Assembly: GCA_947494645.1 (NCBI GenBank)
Contig: CANLVO010000001.1
Coordinates: 1,054,001 to 1,118,000, forward strand
DNA length: 64,000 bases
Direction of reading: 5' to 3'
DNA from: an uncultured Litoreibacter sp.
Lineage (GTDB): Bacteria > Pseudomonadota > Alphaproteobacteria > Rhodobacterales > Rhodobacteraceae
Shown: piece after piece, positions 49,687 to 59,438 of the stretch
Numbering within the stretch: the first letter of the stretch is position 1
Layout of the letters: each line of letters begins with the position of its first letter
The notes under the pieces: generated by a model
The model's database searches: none
What the model saw: only the letters and a program-made list of their open reading frames with translations
Told to the model about the DNA's origin: nothing
Program-made: the position numbers and the translations under genes

Positions 49687-51042
49687 TCAGGCTGCGTCCA
49701 GTCGCGCTTCATCAAGCCACCGTGTCCACGCCTCTTTAGCCCGGTCGGTATACATCTTGTAGCGTGTGGCCCGGTTGCGCCGTCCGGTCTTGGCGTCCAC
49801 CACCGGAGGGAATAGCCCAAAATTCACGTTCATCGGTTGGAATGTCTTGGCCTCTGCGCCGCCGGTGATGTGCGTAATCAGCGCGCCCATCGCGGTCTCA
49901 GGCGCTGGTGTGTCAATGGGCTGGCCCATGATTTCGGCGGCGGCAAAGCGTCCTGCCAACAGGCCCATAGCGGCAGATTCGACATATCCCTCAACGCCTG
50001 TGATCTGGCCTGCAAAGCGCAGATGTGGCTTGGACTTCAGGCGCATCTGGTCATCCAGAAGAGTAGGAGAGTTAATGAACGTGTTGCGGTGAATGCCGCC
50101 CAGCCGGGCGAATTCCGCCTCTTCGAGACCGGGGATCATCCGCAGAACCTGCTTTTGCGCCCCGTATTTCATCTTGGTCTGGAAGCCCACAATGTTGAAC
50201 AGCGTGCCCAACGCGTTGTCGCGGCGCAGCTGAACAATCGCATGGGCCTTGATGTCGGGTTGGTGCGGGTTGGTCAGGCCCACTGGTTTCATCGGGCCAT
50301 AACGCAAGGTTTCGCGGCCCCGTTCTGCCATGACTTCAATCGGCAGGCAGCCATCGAAATACTTTGCCGTCTCGCCCGGTTTGAACTCGGTCTTTTCGGC
50401 TTCGAGCAATGCGTCGATGAAGGCCTCATAGGTGCCCTTGTCCATCGGGCAGTTCAGATAGGCCGTGCGATCTTCTTCTGTCTCGCCCTTGTCATAGCGC
50501 GATTGAAACCACGCTTTTTCCATATTGATGCTGTCAAAATAGATGATCGGCGCAATAGCATCGAAAAAGGCCAATGCATCCTGTCCTGTCTCAGCAGCAA
50601 TGGCTTCGGCCAAGTTGCCAGAGGTCAAAGGGCCGGTGGCGATGATCCAATGACCGTCTTCGGGCAGAGCAGTGATCTCATCATAGCTGACGGTAACGTT
50701 AGGATGGGCCTTGAGCCGTGCGGTCACTGTCTCTGCGAACGGATCGCGGTCCACGGCCAGCGCGCCACCTGCAGGCAGCGCATGGGCATCCGCTGAGGTC
50801 ATGATCAGCCCATTTGCCTGACGCATTTCCCAATGCAAAAGCCCGACAGCGTTTTGCTCGTCATCATCAGAGCGGAAAGAGTTCGAACACACCATTTCCC
50901 CCAGATTGCCGGTTCGGTGTGCAAAGGTTTCCACCTTGGGGCGCATCTCGTGGATCACGACCTTTACGCCGAGATGCGCGGCCTGCCATGCGGCCTCACA
51001 GCCCGCCATGCCGCCGCCAATGATATTCAGAACCTGTGTCAT
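49687..51042 (-). CDS. trmFO: tRNA uridine-54 C5 methyltransferase TrmFO
   Basis: A 451-residue GidA-like flavoprotein that uses methylenetetrahydrofolate and FADH2 to make ribothymidine at tRNA position 54. The FAD-binding [14 protein letters not shown] is at residues 9-22, CSNSFRSDD and [20 protein letters not shown] (start of the conserved centre) follow, and the C-terminal NVNFGLFPP is typical. Full length. Use of TrmFO rather than TrmA is normal in alphaproteobacteria. Confidence 0.96.
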   Translation of the reverse strand: MTQVLNIIGGGMAGCEAAWQAAHLGVKVVIHEMRPKVETFAHRTGNLGEMVCSNSFRSDDDEQNAVGLLHWEMRQANGLIMTSADAHALPAGGALAVDRDPFAETVTARLKAHPNVTVSYDEITALPEDGHWIIATGPLTSGNLAEAIAAETGQDALAFFDAIAPIIYFDSINMEKAWFQSRYDKGETEEDRTAYLNCPMDKGTYEAFIDALLEAEKTEFKPGETAKYFDGCLPIEVMAERGRETLRYGPMKPVGLTNPHQPDIKAHAIVQLRRDNALGTLFNIVGFQTKMKYGAQKQVLRMIPGLEEAEFARLGGIHRNTFINSPTLLDDQMRLKSKPHLRFAGQITGVEGYVESAAMGLLAGRFAAAEIMGQPIDTPAPETAMGALITHITGGAEAKTFQPMNVNFGLFPPVVDAKTGRRNRATRYKMYTDRAKEAWTRWLDEARLDAA

Positions 51043-51073
51043 GCGGCTGATCTATACGCTCCACCCGGAAAGA

Positions 51074-51107
51074 AAAAGCCCCGCAGCGCCATGCCGCAGG
51101 GCTTCAT
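51074..51107 (-). terminator. Rho-independent terminator of gyrA
   Basis: On the minus strand GAAGCCCTGC pairs with GCGGGGCTTT (one wobble), followed by a T-run. It lies 28 bp after the gyrA stop. Confidence 0.85.
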
Positions 51108-51134
51108 CTTGGCAAAAATATCTAAATTCGCGGC

Positions 51135-53861
51135 TTACTCTTCGGCACCGTCTTCGGCCTCTTCCTCGCCCTGATCCGCAATCCGCGCGACAGAGCTGAC
51201 GGTTTCGCCTTTCCCGGTGTCAAACACCTTCACCCCACCGGCGGAGCGAGAGCGGAACGAGATGCCATCGACGGGACACCGGATCGACTGACCTTTGGAG
51301 GTGGCCAGCATGATCTGGTCATCCATTTCGACCGGGAAGGAGGCGACGATATCGCCCGCTTTCATCGACATGGCCTGCACGCCCATGCCGCCGCGGCCGC
51401 GCACCGGATAGTCGTGGGAGGAGCTGATCTTGCCGGAGCCTTCGGCGGTGATGGTCAGGATCAGGTCCTCGGCCGCGGACATTTCCGCGTAGCGCTCCTG
51501 GCTGAAGTTTGGATCGGCGGGCGCCTCGTCATCGGCGTCTTCATCGGTCAGGCCTGCCATGGCGCGGCGCATCTTGAGGTAGGCGGTGCGCTCCTCCGGC
51601 GTGGCCACGAAGTGGCGGATGACTGACATGGAGACGACCTTCTGGCCGTCTTTCAGCTTCACGCCGCGCACACCGGTAGAAGCCCGGGAGCTAAACACCC
51701 GGACATCCGTGGACGGGAAGCGGATGGCGCGGCCTGCGTTGGTGATGAGCATAACGTCGTCGTTTTCGTCGGCGATACGGGCATTTACCAGCTCTACGCC
51801 CTCGGGCAGCTTCATGGCGATCTTGCCGTTGCGCATGACGTTGGTGAAGTCGCTGAGCGCGTTGCGGCGGACGTCGCCTGCGGTAGTGGCGAAGACGATC
51901 TGCAAATCGCCCCAGTCTTCTTCGTCTCGGTCCACCGGCATGATGGCGGCGATGGAGACGCCTGTTGGAATGGGGAGGATGTTGACGATGGCCTTGCCCT
52001 TGGCGGTGCGGCCGCCTTGCGGCAGGCGCCATGTCTTCAGTTTGTAGGCCATGCCGTCAGTCGTGAAGAACAGCAGTTGCGTATGGGTGTTGGCCACGAA
52101 GAGCGTGGTGACCACGTCATCTTCCTTGGTGGCCATGCCCGACAGGCCTTTGCCGCCGCGCCGCTGCGCACGGAAGTCGGCCAGCGGTGTGCGTTTGATC
52201 CAGCCTGATTGCGTAATGGTGACGACGACGTCTTCTTTCTCGATCAGATCCTCGTCTTCCATGTCGCCGGACCAGTCGACGATCTCGGAGCGGCGGGGGA
52301 CGGCGAATTGCTCGCGGACCTCTTTCAACTCGTTTGAAATGATCTCCATGATCCGTTCGCGGGAACGCAGAATGTCGAGGTATTCCTTGATCTTACCGGC
52401 CAAAGCTTCCAGCTCGTCGGTCACTTCTTTGACACCGATCTGGGTCAAACGTTGCAGGCGCAGATCGAGGATGGCGCGGGCCTGTGTCTCGGATAGGTTG
52501 TAGGTGCCATCATCGTTCACGGTGTGGGTCGGATCGTCGATCAGCTTGATGTATTGCGCGATTTCAGCGGCGGGCCATGCGCGGGTCATCAGGCGTTCGC
52601 GGGCCTCTGCCGCGTCAGCAGAAGACCGGATCGTGGCGACGACCTCGTCGATATTTGTAACCGCGACGGCGAGGCCGCAGAGGATATGGGAGCGCTCACG
52701 GGCCTTGCGCAGCTCATAAGCGGTGCGGCGGGCGACGACCTCTTCGCGGAAGGCGATGAAATTCGTCAGGAATGAGCGCAGGGTCAGTTGTTCAGGCTTG
52801 CCGCCATTTAGTGCCAGCATGTTGCAGGAAAAATAGGTCTGCATCGGCGTGAAGCGGAACAACTGGTTCAGCACCACTTCCGCAGTCGCATCGCGTTTCA
52901 GTTCAATCACCACGCGGACGCCGACGCGGTCGGATTCGTCTTGAACGTGGGAGATGCCTTCAATCTTCTTGTCACGCGCGGATTCAGCGATCCGTTCGAT
53001 CATGGTGGCCTTGTTCACCTGATAGGGGATCTCGTCGATGACGATGGCCCAACGATCTTTCCGGATTTCCTCGATATGCGTTTTGCAGCGCACAATGACG
53101 GACCCACGGGATTCCGTATACGCTTTGCGCGCCCCGGCACGGCCCAGAATGATGCCACCGGTCGGGAAGTCAGGCGCAGGCACATATTCGATCAGGTCTT
53201 CGGAGCTGAGGTCCGGCTGTTCGATCAACGCGAGTGTGGCATCCACGACTTCGCCCAAATTGTGAGGGGGAATGTTGGTGGCCATGCCCACCGCAATGCC
53301 GCCCGCGCCATTGACCAGCATGTTGGGGAAGCGGGACGGCAGAACCGTAGGCTCTTTCTGCTTGCCGTCGTAATTGTCCTGAAAATCGACCGTGTCTTTG
53401 TCGATGTCGGCCAGAATGAAACCGGCGGGCTTGTCCATCCGGACTTCGGTGTAGCGCATTGCGGCGGGGTTATCGCCGTCCATGGAGCCAAAGTTGCCCT
53501 GACCATCCAGAAGCGGCAACGACATGGAGAAATCCTGCGCCATGCGCACCAAAGCATCGTAGATCGCGCCGTCGCCATGTGGGTGGTACTGACCCATCAC
53601 ATCGCCCACTGGACGTGCCGACTTGCGGTAAGATTTGTCGAACGTATTGCCGGTCTCATGCATCGCAAAAAGGATGCGTCTGTGGACCGGTTTCAGGCCG
53701 TCACGCAGGTCCGGAATTGCCCGTGAAATAATGACCGACATCGCATAGTCGAGGAACGATGTGCGCATCTCATGCGTGATAGAGACCTGCGGTCCGTCAT
53801 GCACCATACGCTCAGGTGGGTTTTCGTCTTCGTTTTCAGGGGTTTCCGGCGTGTCGTTCAC
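51135..53861 (-). CDS. gyrA: DNA gyrase subunit A
   Basis: A 908-residue GyrA. The catalytic Tyr is in the segment [10 protein letters not shown], the winged helix is in the N-terminal 170 residues, and the GyrA-box-type motif appears as [11 protein letters not shown] in the C-terminal beta-pinwheel. The quinolone-region reads [17 protein letters not shown], with Gly where E. coli has Ser83 and Asp kept at 87. An acidic tail ([10 protein letters not shown]) ends the protein. It appears monocistronic, with its own terminator. Confidence 0.97.
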   Translation of the reverse strand: MNDTPETPENEDENPPERMVHDGPQVSITHEMRTSFLDYAMSVIISRAIPDLRDGLKPVHRRILFAMHETGNTFDKSYRKSARPVGDVMGQYHPHGDGAIYDALVRMAQDFSMSLPLLDGQGNFGSMDGDNPAAMRYTEVRMDKPAGFILADIDKDTVDFQDNYDGKQKEPTVLPSRFPNMLVNGAGGIAVGMATNIPPHNLGEVVDATLALIEQPDLSSEDLIEYVPAPDFPTGGIILGRAGARKAYTESRGSVIVRCKTHIEEIRKDRWAIVIDEIPYQVNKATMIERIAESARDKKIEGISHVQDESDRVGVRVVIELKRDATAEVVLNQLFRFTPMQTYFSCNMLALNGGKPEQLTLRSFLTNFIAFREEVVARRTAYELRKARERSHILCGLAVAVTNIDEVVATIRSSADAAEARERLMTRAWPAAEIAQYIKLIDDPTHTVNDDGTYNLSETQARAILDLRLQRLTQIGVKEVTDELEALAGKIKEYLDILRSRERIMEIISNELKEVREQFAVPRRSEIVDWSGDMEDEDLIEKEDVVVTITQSGWIKRTPLADFRAQRRGGKGLSGMATKEDDVVTTLFVANTHTQLLFFTTDGMAYKLKTWRLPQGGRTAKGKAIVNILPIPTGVSIAAIMPVDRDEEDWGDLQIVFATTAGDVRRNALSDFTNVMRNGKIAMKLPEGVELVNARIADENDDVMLITNAGRAIRFPSTDVRVFSSRASTGVRGVKLKDGQKVVSMSVIRHFVATPEERTAYLKMRRAMAGLTDEDADDEAPADPNFSQERYAEMSAAEDLILTITAEGSGKISSSHDYPVRGRGGMGVQAMSMKAGDIVASFPVEMDDQIMLATSKGQSIRCPVDGISFRSRSAGGVKVFDTGKGETVSSVARIADQGEEEAEDGAEE

Positions 53862-53998
53862 GTTTGGTCCGTTCTTATTCTTTGGCCGTTCTCTTGTTGT
53901 CTATACCTATAGCGCATACCGCATATAGGGGCAATGGGGACTGGAAGTTTGGGGGGCTGCAGGCCAATTTGCATGCGTTTCAACCGTGGCAGGTTGGT

Positions 53999-55426
53999 CT
54001 AGTTCAAGAAGGGCTTATTGTTCTTGAGGTGTCTATCGACAAGCCGTTCCTGCCGCCGACCGGTTGGGATATAGCGCGCGGCTTCCGGGCGCGAGGATCG
54101 CACGGCCAATTCAGGAAAGAGCGCAAGCACCTCTGCGCGGCTTTCAGGCGAAAGGGCGTTTAGCGCCTCTGCACCGGTGTAGAGCGTTTCGGTTCTCGCA
54201 CCTTCAGCAAAGACGATCTCGTGGCCTTCGAGCAAGATATGCACGTATTCCACCTCATGAAGCGCTTCATCGACGTAAATGCCGGGCATCTCGATCAGTT
54301 TGATGGCGGCGACTAGGACCTCGCGCTCCCCAAACATACGCTCTGCGATTTGAGACGAGATCAGCATTCTGTGCTGGCGAGAGACCAGCAGGTCTCTTTG
54401 TGGCAGGCCGTGGCCTAAAGCGCCGGTTAGAATACGGACGGGCCGCAAGTTTTCATGTTCGGCCAGCGTGTCGAGCTCCAAACGTTGCCGACCCATCCAA
54501 GTGATCTTGCGCGGTCCACTGTCAGCTGTTTCGACCAGATCGCCTGTCTTTAGCTGTTCAATCGCAACCGGGCCGGAAGGTGTCAGAATACGTGTGCCGG
54601 TTGTAAAGCAAGGGATCAGCCCGTCCTCAAATGCGATGATGCCGACCGTTTCGTTCACATGGCCGGTTTCATTGTTGGCGGATTGCTCTTCCTCGATGAA
54701 GACGCCGACATCACTGTTACTTTGGCTGTCGATCACCACCGTGGCTGTGTCACCGCCATTGATGGTTTGCGTCTCTGCCAGCACGACGCTGTCGGTGAAG
54801 GTTGCTCCAAGACCAAGCACATCGACGTTTTCGTCGACCCCGTTATGGGTGGTTGCCGTGCCTGAAGTCGCGTCGCCGCCTGCCTGAATGGCGATCCAGC
54901 CAATGGTTTCGGCGGCATGCACGCTGTTTTCGGCCTCTTCCTCCTGCAAGGTGAGGCGGAAGCCTGATGATGTGATATTGCTGGGATCGCTGTCGACTGC
55001 GGTTGTGTCATTCTCTGACATGACGGAGGTCAACACGACCGGCGGGTCTGTGAACCCCGCGCTGAACGTCTCGTTTATGCCCGTGTTTCGACCGGTGCTG
55101 GACACAGAGCTGGTCCCTGCCTCGATAACGCGGCCATCGGGCAGTGTGTGGACACCTTCCTCAATGGCGAGCCAATTGATTGTCTCTGTCGCGCCGTGGG
55201 GCCCGTCGTGATACTCCCATTCCTCGATGATGAAAGTGAACGCGGTGGTGTTACCGTCTCCATCCAGCGTTTGGCCGACCACCCGCAACACGAACTGATC
55301 GCCGCCGTTATTTGTGGCGGACAGCGCAAAAACGGGATTGGTCAACGGTTCGGTAAAAGTGACCGTAATCGGCTGGTTCTCTGTTGGAGAGTTTGTGGTG
55401 ATTGAGCCTGCTTCGCCTATCGCCAT
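53999..55426 (-). CDS. Hint-domain protein with three N-terminal diverged repeats
   Basis: A 475-residue protein without a classical signal peptide. Residues 20-270 hold three diverged repeats, each ending alike: ETINWLAIEEG (81-91), ETIGWIAIQAG (173-183) and ETVGIIAFEDG (259-269). A Hint_2 domain follows at Cys273 (PCFTTGTRILTPSGPVAIEQ), with LGHGLPQRDLLVSRQHRML and a C-terminal tail of about 80 residues. Hint domains self-cleave at the Cys, so the repeats may be released or modified. Such proteins are usually secreted by type I systems. Function is unknown. About 240 bp of non-coding sequence precede it. Confidence 0.82.
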   Translation of the reverse strand: MAIGEAGSITTNSPTENQPITVTFTEPLTNPVFALSATNNGGDQFVLRVVGQTLDGDGNTTAFTFIIEEWEYHDGPHGATETINWLAIEEGVHTLPDGRVIEAGTSSVSSTGRNTGINETFSAGFTDPPVVLTSVMSENDTTAVDSDPSNITSSGFRLTLQEEEAENSVHAAETIGWIAIQAGGDATSGTATTHNGVDENVDVLGLGATFTDSVVLAETQTINGGDTATVVIDSQSNSDVGVFIEEEQSANNETGHVNETVGIIAFEDGLIPCFTTGTRILTPSGPVAIEQLKTGDLVETADSGPRKITWMGRQRLELDTLAEHENLRPVRILTGALGHGLPQRDLLVSRQHRMLISSQIAERMFGEREVLVAAIKLIEMPGIYVDEALHEVEYVHILLEGHEIVFAEGARTETLYTGAEALNALSPESRAEVLALFPELAVRSSRPEAARYIPTGRRQERLVDRHLKNNKPFLN

Positions 55427-55666
55427 AGCAACTCACCCCAAGCGTCTGCCGGGCATCCCAGATGCTGAAACGACATTGTGTGGCCGATCATTGATCTTGC
55501 CTCGCCCTGCTGTGCAATTCTTAGCGTTGCATTCAGATGTCAGACCCGCGCGGCAGTCGTGCATGTCGCCGGGCGCGGGTGGTGATAGTGACGTTTGGCC
55601 AGATATTAAGGGTTTGCTAACGCTTCTGTCTAGGTTTTGGGGGCGTTCCCCTGCGGCAAGCGTGGT

Positions 55667-56131
55667 TTAGACGCGTTTGCGTGACACTGCCGCCCCGAAC
55701 CAAAGCGCGGCCAGGGCCAGCGAAATGATGGCGTTCCACCCGGCCATGGAGATGCCTGCGAGCTGCCAAGCGATTTCGTCGCAGCGCACCACGGGGGCCG
55801 CAAGGATCTTGTCGAGCAACTCGTCCACGCTGAGCCCGCCGATGCCGCTGGAGGTGCAGCTTGACGGCCCCTCCCACCAGGTCTGCTCCACGCCCGCGTG
55901 GTAAAGCCCGATGGCGGATGTGGTCAGCGCGGCGGCCGCGCCGCCCCACAGGAAGGGGCGTTTGCGGTACCAGATGTAGCCAAACCCGCAGGCCACGGCG
56001 ATCACATGGGGCCAGCGTTGCCAGAGGCACATCTTGCACGGCGCATATCCGAGCGCCTGAAAGATGAAGGCGCCACACAAAAGCAGTGCGGATCCGGCGG
56101 CGGCGGTGGCAGCGATACGGGTACGGCTCAT
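55667..56131 (-). CDS. dsbB: Disulfide bond formation protein B
   Basis: A 154-residue membrane protein with four membrane segments. The redox pairs are C32/C35 (APCKMCLWQRW) in the first periplasmic loop and C92/C117 (SSCTSSG, VRCDEI) in the second. It reoxidises DsbA and passes electrons to ubiquinone. The start 56131 overlaps the YqaA stop by ATGA; a longer frame from 56239 lies inside that gene. Confidence 0.92.
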   Translation of the reverse strand: MSRTRIAATAAAGSALLLCGAFIFQALGYAPCKMCLWQRWPHVIAVACGFGYIWYRKRPFLWGGAAAALTTSAIGLYHAGVEQTWWEGPSSCTSSGIGGLSVDELLDKILAAPVVRCDEIAWQLAGISMAGWNAIISLALAALWFGAAVSRKRV

Positions 56132-56706
56132 AGGAACTTGACCGCGTAGAAGCCCCCGATCAGAAGCACCAGAAGCACGGTGAAGACCAGCCCCAGCCGC
56201 TTCTCGATGAACTCCTGAATGGGTGCGCCGAATTTCCACAGCAGCCCCGCAATGATGAAGAACCGGATGCCGCGCGCGATGATCGAGGTGATGATGAAGG
56301 TGGCAAGCGGCATGCCGGTCCAGCCGGACATGATCGTGATCACCTTGTAAGGGAACGGCGTGATGCCCGCGCCCAGAACGGCCCAGAAGCCCAGATCATT
56401 GAAGCGTTGGTTGAACTCCGCGATGCGCTCGCCTTTGCCTAGGGCCTCCAGAATAGGCTGGCCCAGCCAGTCAAAGGCCAGCGCGCCGATCGCGTAGCCC
56501 AAGAGCCCGCCCAGCACCGAGGCGGTCAGGCAGATGCCCGCGATCAGGAACGCGCGGTTGGGCCGGGCGATGATCATCGGGATCATCAATAGATCAGGTG
56601 GAATCGGAAATACGGAGCTTTCGATGAAAGCCACAAAGGCCAGCGCCCAAAGCGCGTTTGGATGCGCAGAAAGCGACATTGTCCAGCTGTAAAGGCGCTT
56701 AATCAT
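56128..56706 (-). CDS. YqaA/DedA-like (VTT domain) membrane protein
   Basis: A 192-residue inner-membrane protein of the SNARE-associated/VTT family, with about four to five segments and the re-entrant motif FIESSVFPIPPDLLMIP plus GAGITPFPYKVITIMSG. The family is tied to lipid scrambling and membrane homeostasis, exact role unsettled. It precedes dsbB with an ATGA overlap, a pairing that suggests one operon, and is divergent from ypfJ. Confidence 0.88.
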   Translation of the reverse strand: MIKRLYSWTMSLSAHPNALWALAFVAFIESSVFPIPPDLLMIPMIIARPNRAFLIAGICLTASVLGGLLGYAIGALAFDWLGQPILEALGKGERIAEFNQRFNDLGFWAVLGAGITPFPYKVITIMSGWTGMPLATFIITSIIARGIRFFIIAGLLWKFGAPIQEFIEKRLGLVFTVLLVLLIGGFYAVKFL

Positions 56707-56783
56707 GGGGGCGGACCTGTTTTCGGCTTTCTAACACATATGCACATAGCTAGTCTGAGCGGGTCAAGACATGGGAGCGGTAT

Positions 56784-57635
56784 ATGCAGTGGCGGGGACG
56801 GCGGACAAGTCGGAATATTGAAGATCGGCGTGGAAGACGCTCAGTGGGCAAAGCTGGCGGTGTTGGCGGACTTGGCTTGGTCGCGGTTTTGGTGATCGGG
56901 TATTTCCTTGGGATCGATGTCTCTCCGCTTCTCCAGGGCGGAGGCGGGCAGCCGTCGCAAACCGTCAGCCAAGAGATTACCCCGCAAGACCAGGCTGCCG
57001 GTGAGTTCGTCTCTGTCGTACTGGCTGATACCGAGGAAGTCTGGTCGGAGATTTTCCGCGAGCAAGTGGGTCAGCCCTACAATCCTGCAACCCTGGTCCT
57101 CTTCAAAGGCGCGACCCAAAGTCCTTGTGGCGGTGCAAACGGTGCCTCGGGGCCGTTTTATTGCCCGGCCGACAAGAAAGCGTATCTCGACACGGATTTC
57201 TTTGTCACCTTGGAACGCCGCATGGGCGCAGGTGGTGATTTCGCGGCCGCCTATGTTGTCGCGCATGAGATTGCCCATCACGTCCAGAACGAGCTGGGTA
57301 TTCTGGGGCAGGCGAACCAAATCAGACGCACAAGCTCGCAAGAGCAATCCAATGCGATCTCTGTGCGGATCGAGCTGCAGGCGGATTGCTTCTCGGGCAT
57401 CTGGGCGCGCTATGCGCAGGCGCGTTTCAATTCGCTTGAACAGGGCGACCTGCAAGAAGCGGTCAATGCGGCCAAGCAAATCGGCGATGACACGCTACAA
57501 CGCAACGCAGGCCGCAGACCGAACCCACATACCTTCACCCATGGCACCTCGGAGCAGCGCCAACGCTGGTTTGCCCGTGGCTATGAAAACCCCACCATTC
57601 CAAGCTGTGACACGTTCAGCGCTCAACAGCTTTGA
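56784..57635 (+). CDS. ypfJ: Neutral zinc metallopeptidase, YpfJ family
   Basis: A 283-residue membrane-anchored peptidase of PF04228. A basic N-terminus (RNIEDRRGRRS) leads to one membrane segment (GLVAVLVIGYFLG), then the catalytic domain. The HExxH motif is HEIAH at 161-165, and ELQADCFSGIW carries a further metal ligand. CGGANGASGPFYCPADKKAY and WFARGYENPTIPSCDTF are family hallmarks. The start ATG 56784 follows GGGAGCGG. The substrate is unknown. A degenerate homologue lies at 28.5 kb of this window. Confidence 0.92.
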   Translation: MQWRGRRTSRNIEDRRGRRSVGKAGGVGGLGLVAVLVIGYFLGIDVSPLLQGGGGQPSQTVSQEITPQDQAAGEFVSVVLADTEEVWSEIFREQVGQPYNPATLVLFKGATQSPCGGANGASGPFYCPADKKAYLDTDFFVTLERRMGAGGDFAAAYVVAHEIAHHVQNELGILGQANQIRRTSSQEQSNAISVRIELQADCFSGIWARYAQARFNSLEQGDLQEAVNAAKQIGDDTLQRNAGRRPNPHTFTHGTSEQRQRWFARGYENPTIPSCDTFSAQQL

Positions 57636-57675
57636 TCCAACTTCTACGTAAGACCACGTTTTGGGAGAAAGACTT

Positions 57676-58710
57676 ATGAAGACCTTGATCACTACCTCTC
57701 TAGCAGGTGCCGTTGCTCTGAGTGTCAGCGCCAGCTTTGCCTTTGCGCAAGAAGTTACCTTGCGCTGCCAACATTTCTTGTCGCCAAAAGCCGCTGTGCC
57801 ACAGTTTTTTGTGGAGCCATGGGCCAACAAAATCATGGAAGAAAGCAACGGTCGCATCAAAGTCGAGATCTACCCGGCGATGCAGCTGGGCGGAAAGCCT
57901 CCCGCGCTTTATGATCAAATCCGCGACGGCGTGATCGACTGCGGCTGGGCGCTGCCGGGCTACACGCCGGGTCGTTTCCCGGAAACAGAAGCTTTTGAAC
58001 TGCCCTTTATGGGGTCAATGAGCGCTGAGGCGACATCCAAGGCGACGTGGGAATTCTCCCAGAAGTATCTGACAGAGCGGATGGGCGATGTGCATCTGAT
58101 TGCGACCCATGTGCATGGCCCGGGTGTCATCCACACCAAAGGCAAGACAATCAATACGCCAGCTGATCTGGCCGGTCTCAAGCTGCGCGGGCCATCGCGG
58201 CAAGCCAACGCGCTGCTGGAAGCGTTGGGTGCCACGACAGTAGGTATGCCGGTTCCGGCCTTCCCGGAAGCCTTGTCCAAAGGTGTGGTCGATGGCGGGG
58301 TGATCCCTTGGGAGATCGTACCCCCTTTGAAAGTGCAGGAGTTGGCCGACAGTCACACGCAGATTGGCGGCGACCGGGCACTGTATAACACCTTCTTCAT
58401 TTGGGGGATGAACAAAGCCAAGTATGACAGCCTGCCTGATGATCTAAAGGCGATCATCGACAACAACTCAGGCCTTGAGGTCTCTGGCCTCGCGGGCGCC
58501 GCCATGGATAAGGGCGACACCATTGGCGAAGAGGTTGTCGCTGGGACGGATAACACCGTTGTGACGCTGAGCGATGAGGATGTGGCTGAGCTGAAAAAGA
58601 TCGGCGACGAGCTGACCAATGCCTGGATTGCCGAGATGTCGGATGCCGGTTTGGACGGCGAGGCGATGGTAAATGACGCGCGCGCATTGGTCGCGAAATA
58701 CTCCGAATAA
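57676..58710 (+). CDS. dctP: TRAP transporter substrate-binding protein (DctP family)
   Basis: A 344-residue periplasmic protein with a signal peptide (MKTLITTSLAGAVALSVSAS) and the DctP fold. LKLRGPSRQANALLEALGA contains the Arg that holds the carboxylate of the ligand. The start ATG 57676 follows GGGAGAAAG. The substrate is not identified. A terminator-like hairpin separates it from the dctQ and dctM genes, the usual means of making more binding protein than permease. Confidence 0.9.
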   Translation: MKTLITTSLAGAVALSVSASFAFAQEVTLRCQHFLSPKAAVPQFFVEPWANKIMEESNGRIKVEIYPAMQLGGKPPALYDQIRDGVIDCGWALPGYTPGRFPETEAFELPFMGSMSAEATSKATWEFSQKYLTERMGDVHLIATHVHGPGVIHTKGKTINTPADLAGLKLRGPSRQANALLEALGATTVGMPVPAFPEALSKGVVDGGVIPWEIVPPLKVQELADSHTQIGGDRALYNTFFIWGMNKAKYDSLPDDLKAIIDNNSGLEVSGLAGAAMDKGDTIGEEVVAGTDNTVVTLSDEDVAELKKIGDELTNAWIAEMSDAGLDGEAMVNDARALVAKYSE

Positions 58711-58734
58711 GCTACGCTCGCAGTCAGGAAACTG

Positions 58735-58768
58735 GACCCCGAAGAGTTCTCTCTTCGGGGTCTTTTCT
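58735..58768 (+). terminator. Attenuator/terminator between dctP and dctQ
   Basis: GACCCCGAAGAG and CTCTTCGGGGTC form a perfect 12-bp stem with a TTCT loop, followed by TTTTCTT. It probably lets only part of transcription continue into dctQM. Confidence 0.92.
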
Positions 58769-58853
58769 TGGTTGGGAGGTCGCATTAAAGGGTATCTCAC
58801 CAGAACCACGGCGATAAACTGGGTCGGTCGGCAGGGCTGAGGGGCTTTTGAGA

Positions 58854-59438
58854 ATGGCAATAGCGAAACAGGCACAGCATCGCGTGGGCCATGTGTTGGA
58901 AACGCTTGCGCGATGGCTTGCTTATGTCGGCGGCGCTTTGATGGTCGCCATGGCTTTGGTGACTGTGGCCTCTGTCATTGGGCGCGCTTTGCTCTTTATG
59001 GGGTTGGGGCCTATTACGGGCGATTTCGAACTGGTCGAAGCGGGCTGCGCAATTGCCATTTTCTCTTTTCTGCCGTGGTGCCAACTGAAACGGGGCCATG
59101 TCACCGTGGACGTCTTGCTGGACCAGATAGGCGGACGGACAAAGGCGTTTTTCGGGATGATCGGGGACATTGCGATTACCTTGATCGCGGGGCTCATCCT
59201 GTGGCGGCTCTATCTCGGGTTTGGTGAGAAGTTTCCGTATTTCAACCAAGGCCTGCGCGACACATTGGGCATGGGCTCAAAACCGTTCTTCCCCGAGACC
59301 ACTTACGAGTTGGAACTGCCGGTGTGGATACCATACGGCCTGGCGTCTATTGGCGCTGTCATGTTCTTTGTGGTGAGCCTTTATACGGTTTGGCGCGCCC
59401 TGAACTGGGTGCTTGAGGGCGGGGAGCCCGCACGATGA
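58854..59438 (+). CDS. dctQ: TRAP transporter small permease (DctQ)
   Basis: A 194-residue protein with four membrane segments (YVGGALMVAMALVTVASVIG, then AGCAIAIFSFLPWCQLKRGH, GMIGDIAITLIAGLILWRL and GAVMFFVVSLYTVW). This is the DctQ layout with a longer periplasmic loop near 120-150. The start ATG 58854 follows GAGGGG; TTG 58848 is an alternative. It overlaps dctM by ATGA. Confidence 0.9.
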   Translation: MAIAKQAQHRVGHVLETLARWLAYVGGALMVAMALVTVASVIGRALLFMGLGPITGDFELVEAGCAIAIFSFLPWCQLKRGHVTVDVLLDQIGGRTKAFFGMIGDIAITLIAGLILWRLYLGFGEKFPYFNQGLRDTLGMGSKPFFPETTYELELPVWIPYGLASIGAVMFFVVSLYTVWRALNWVLEGGEPAR

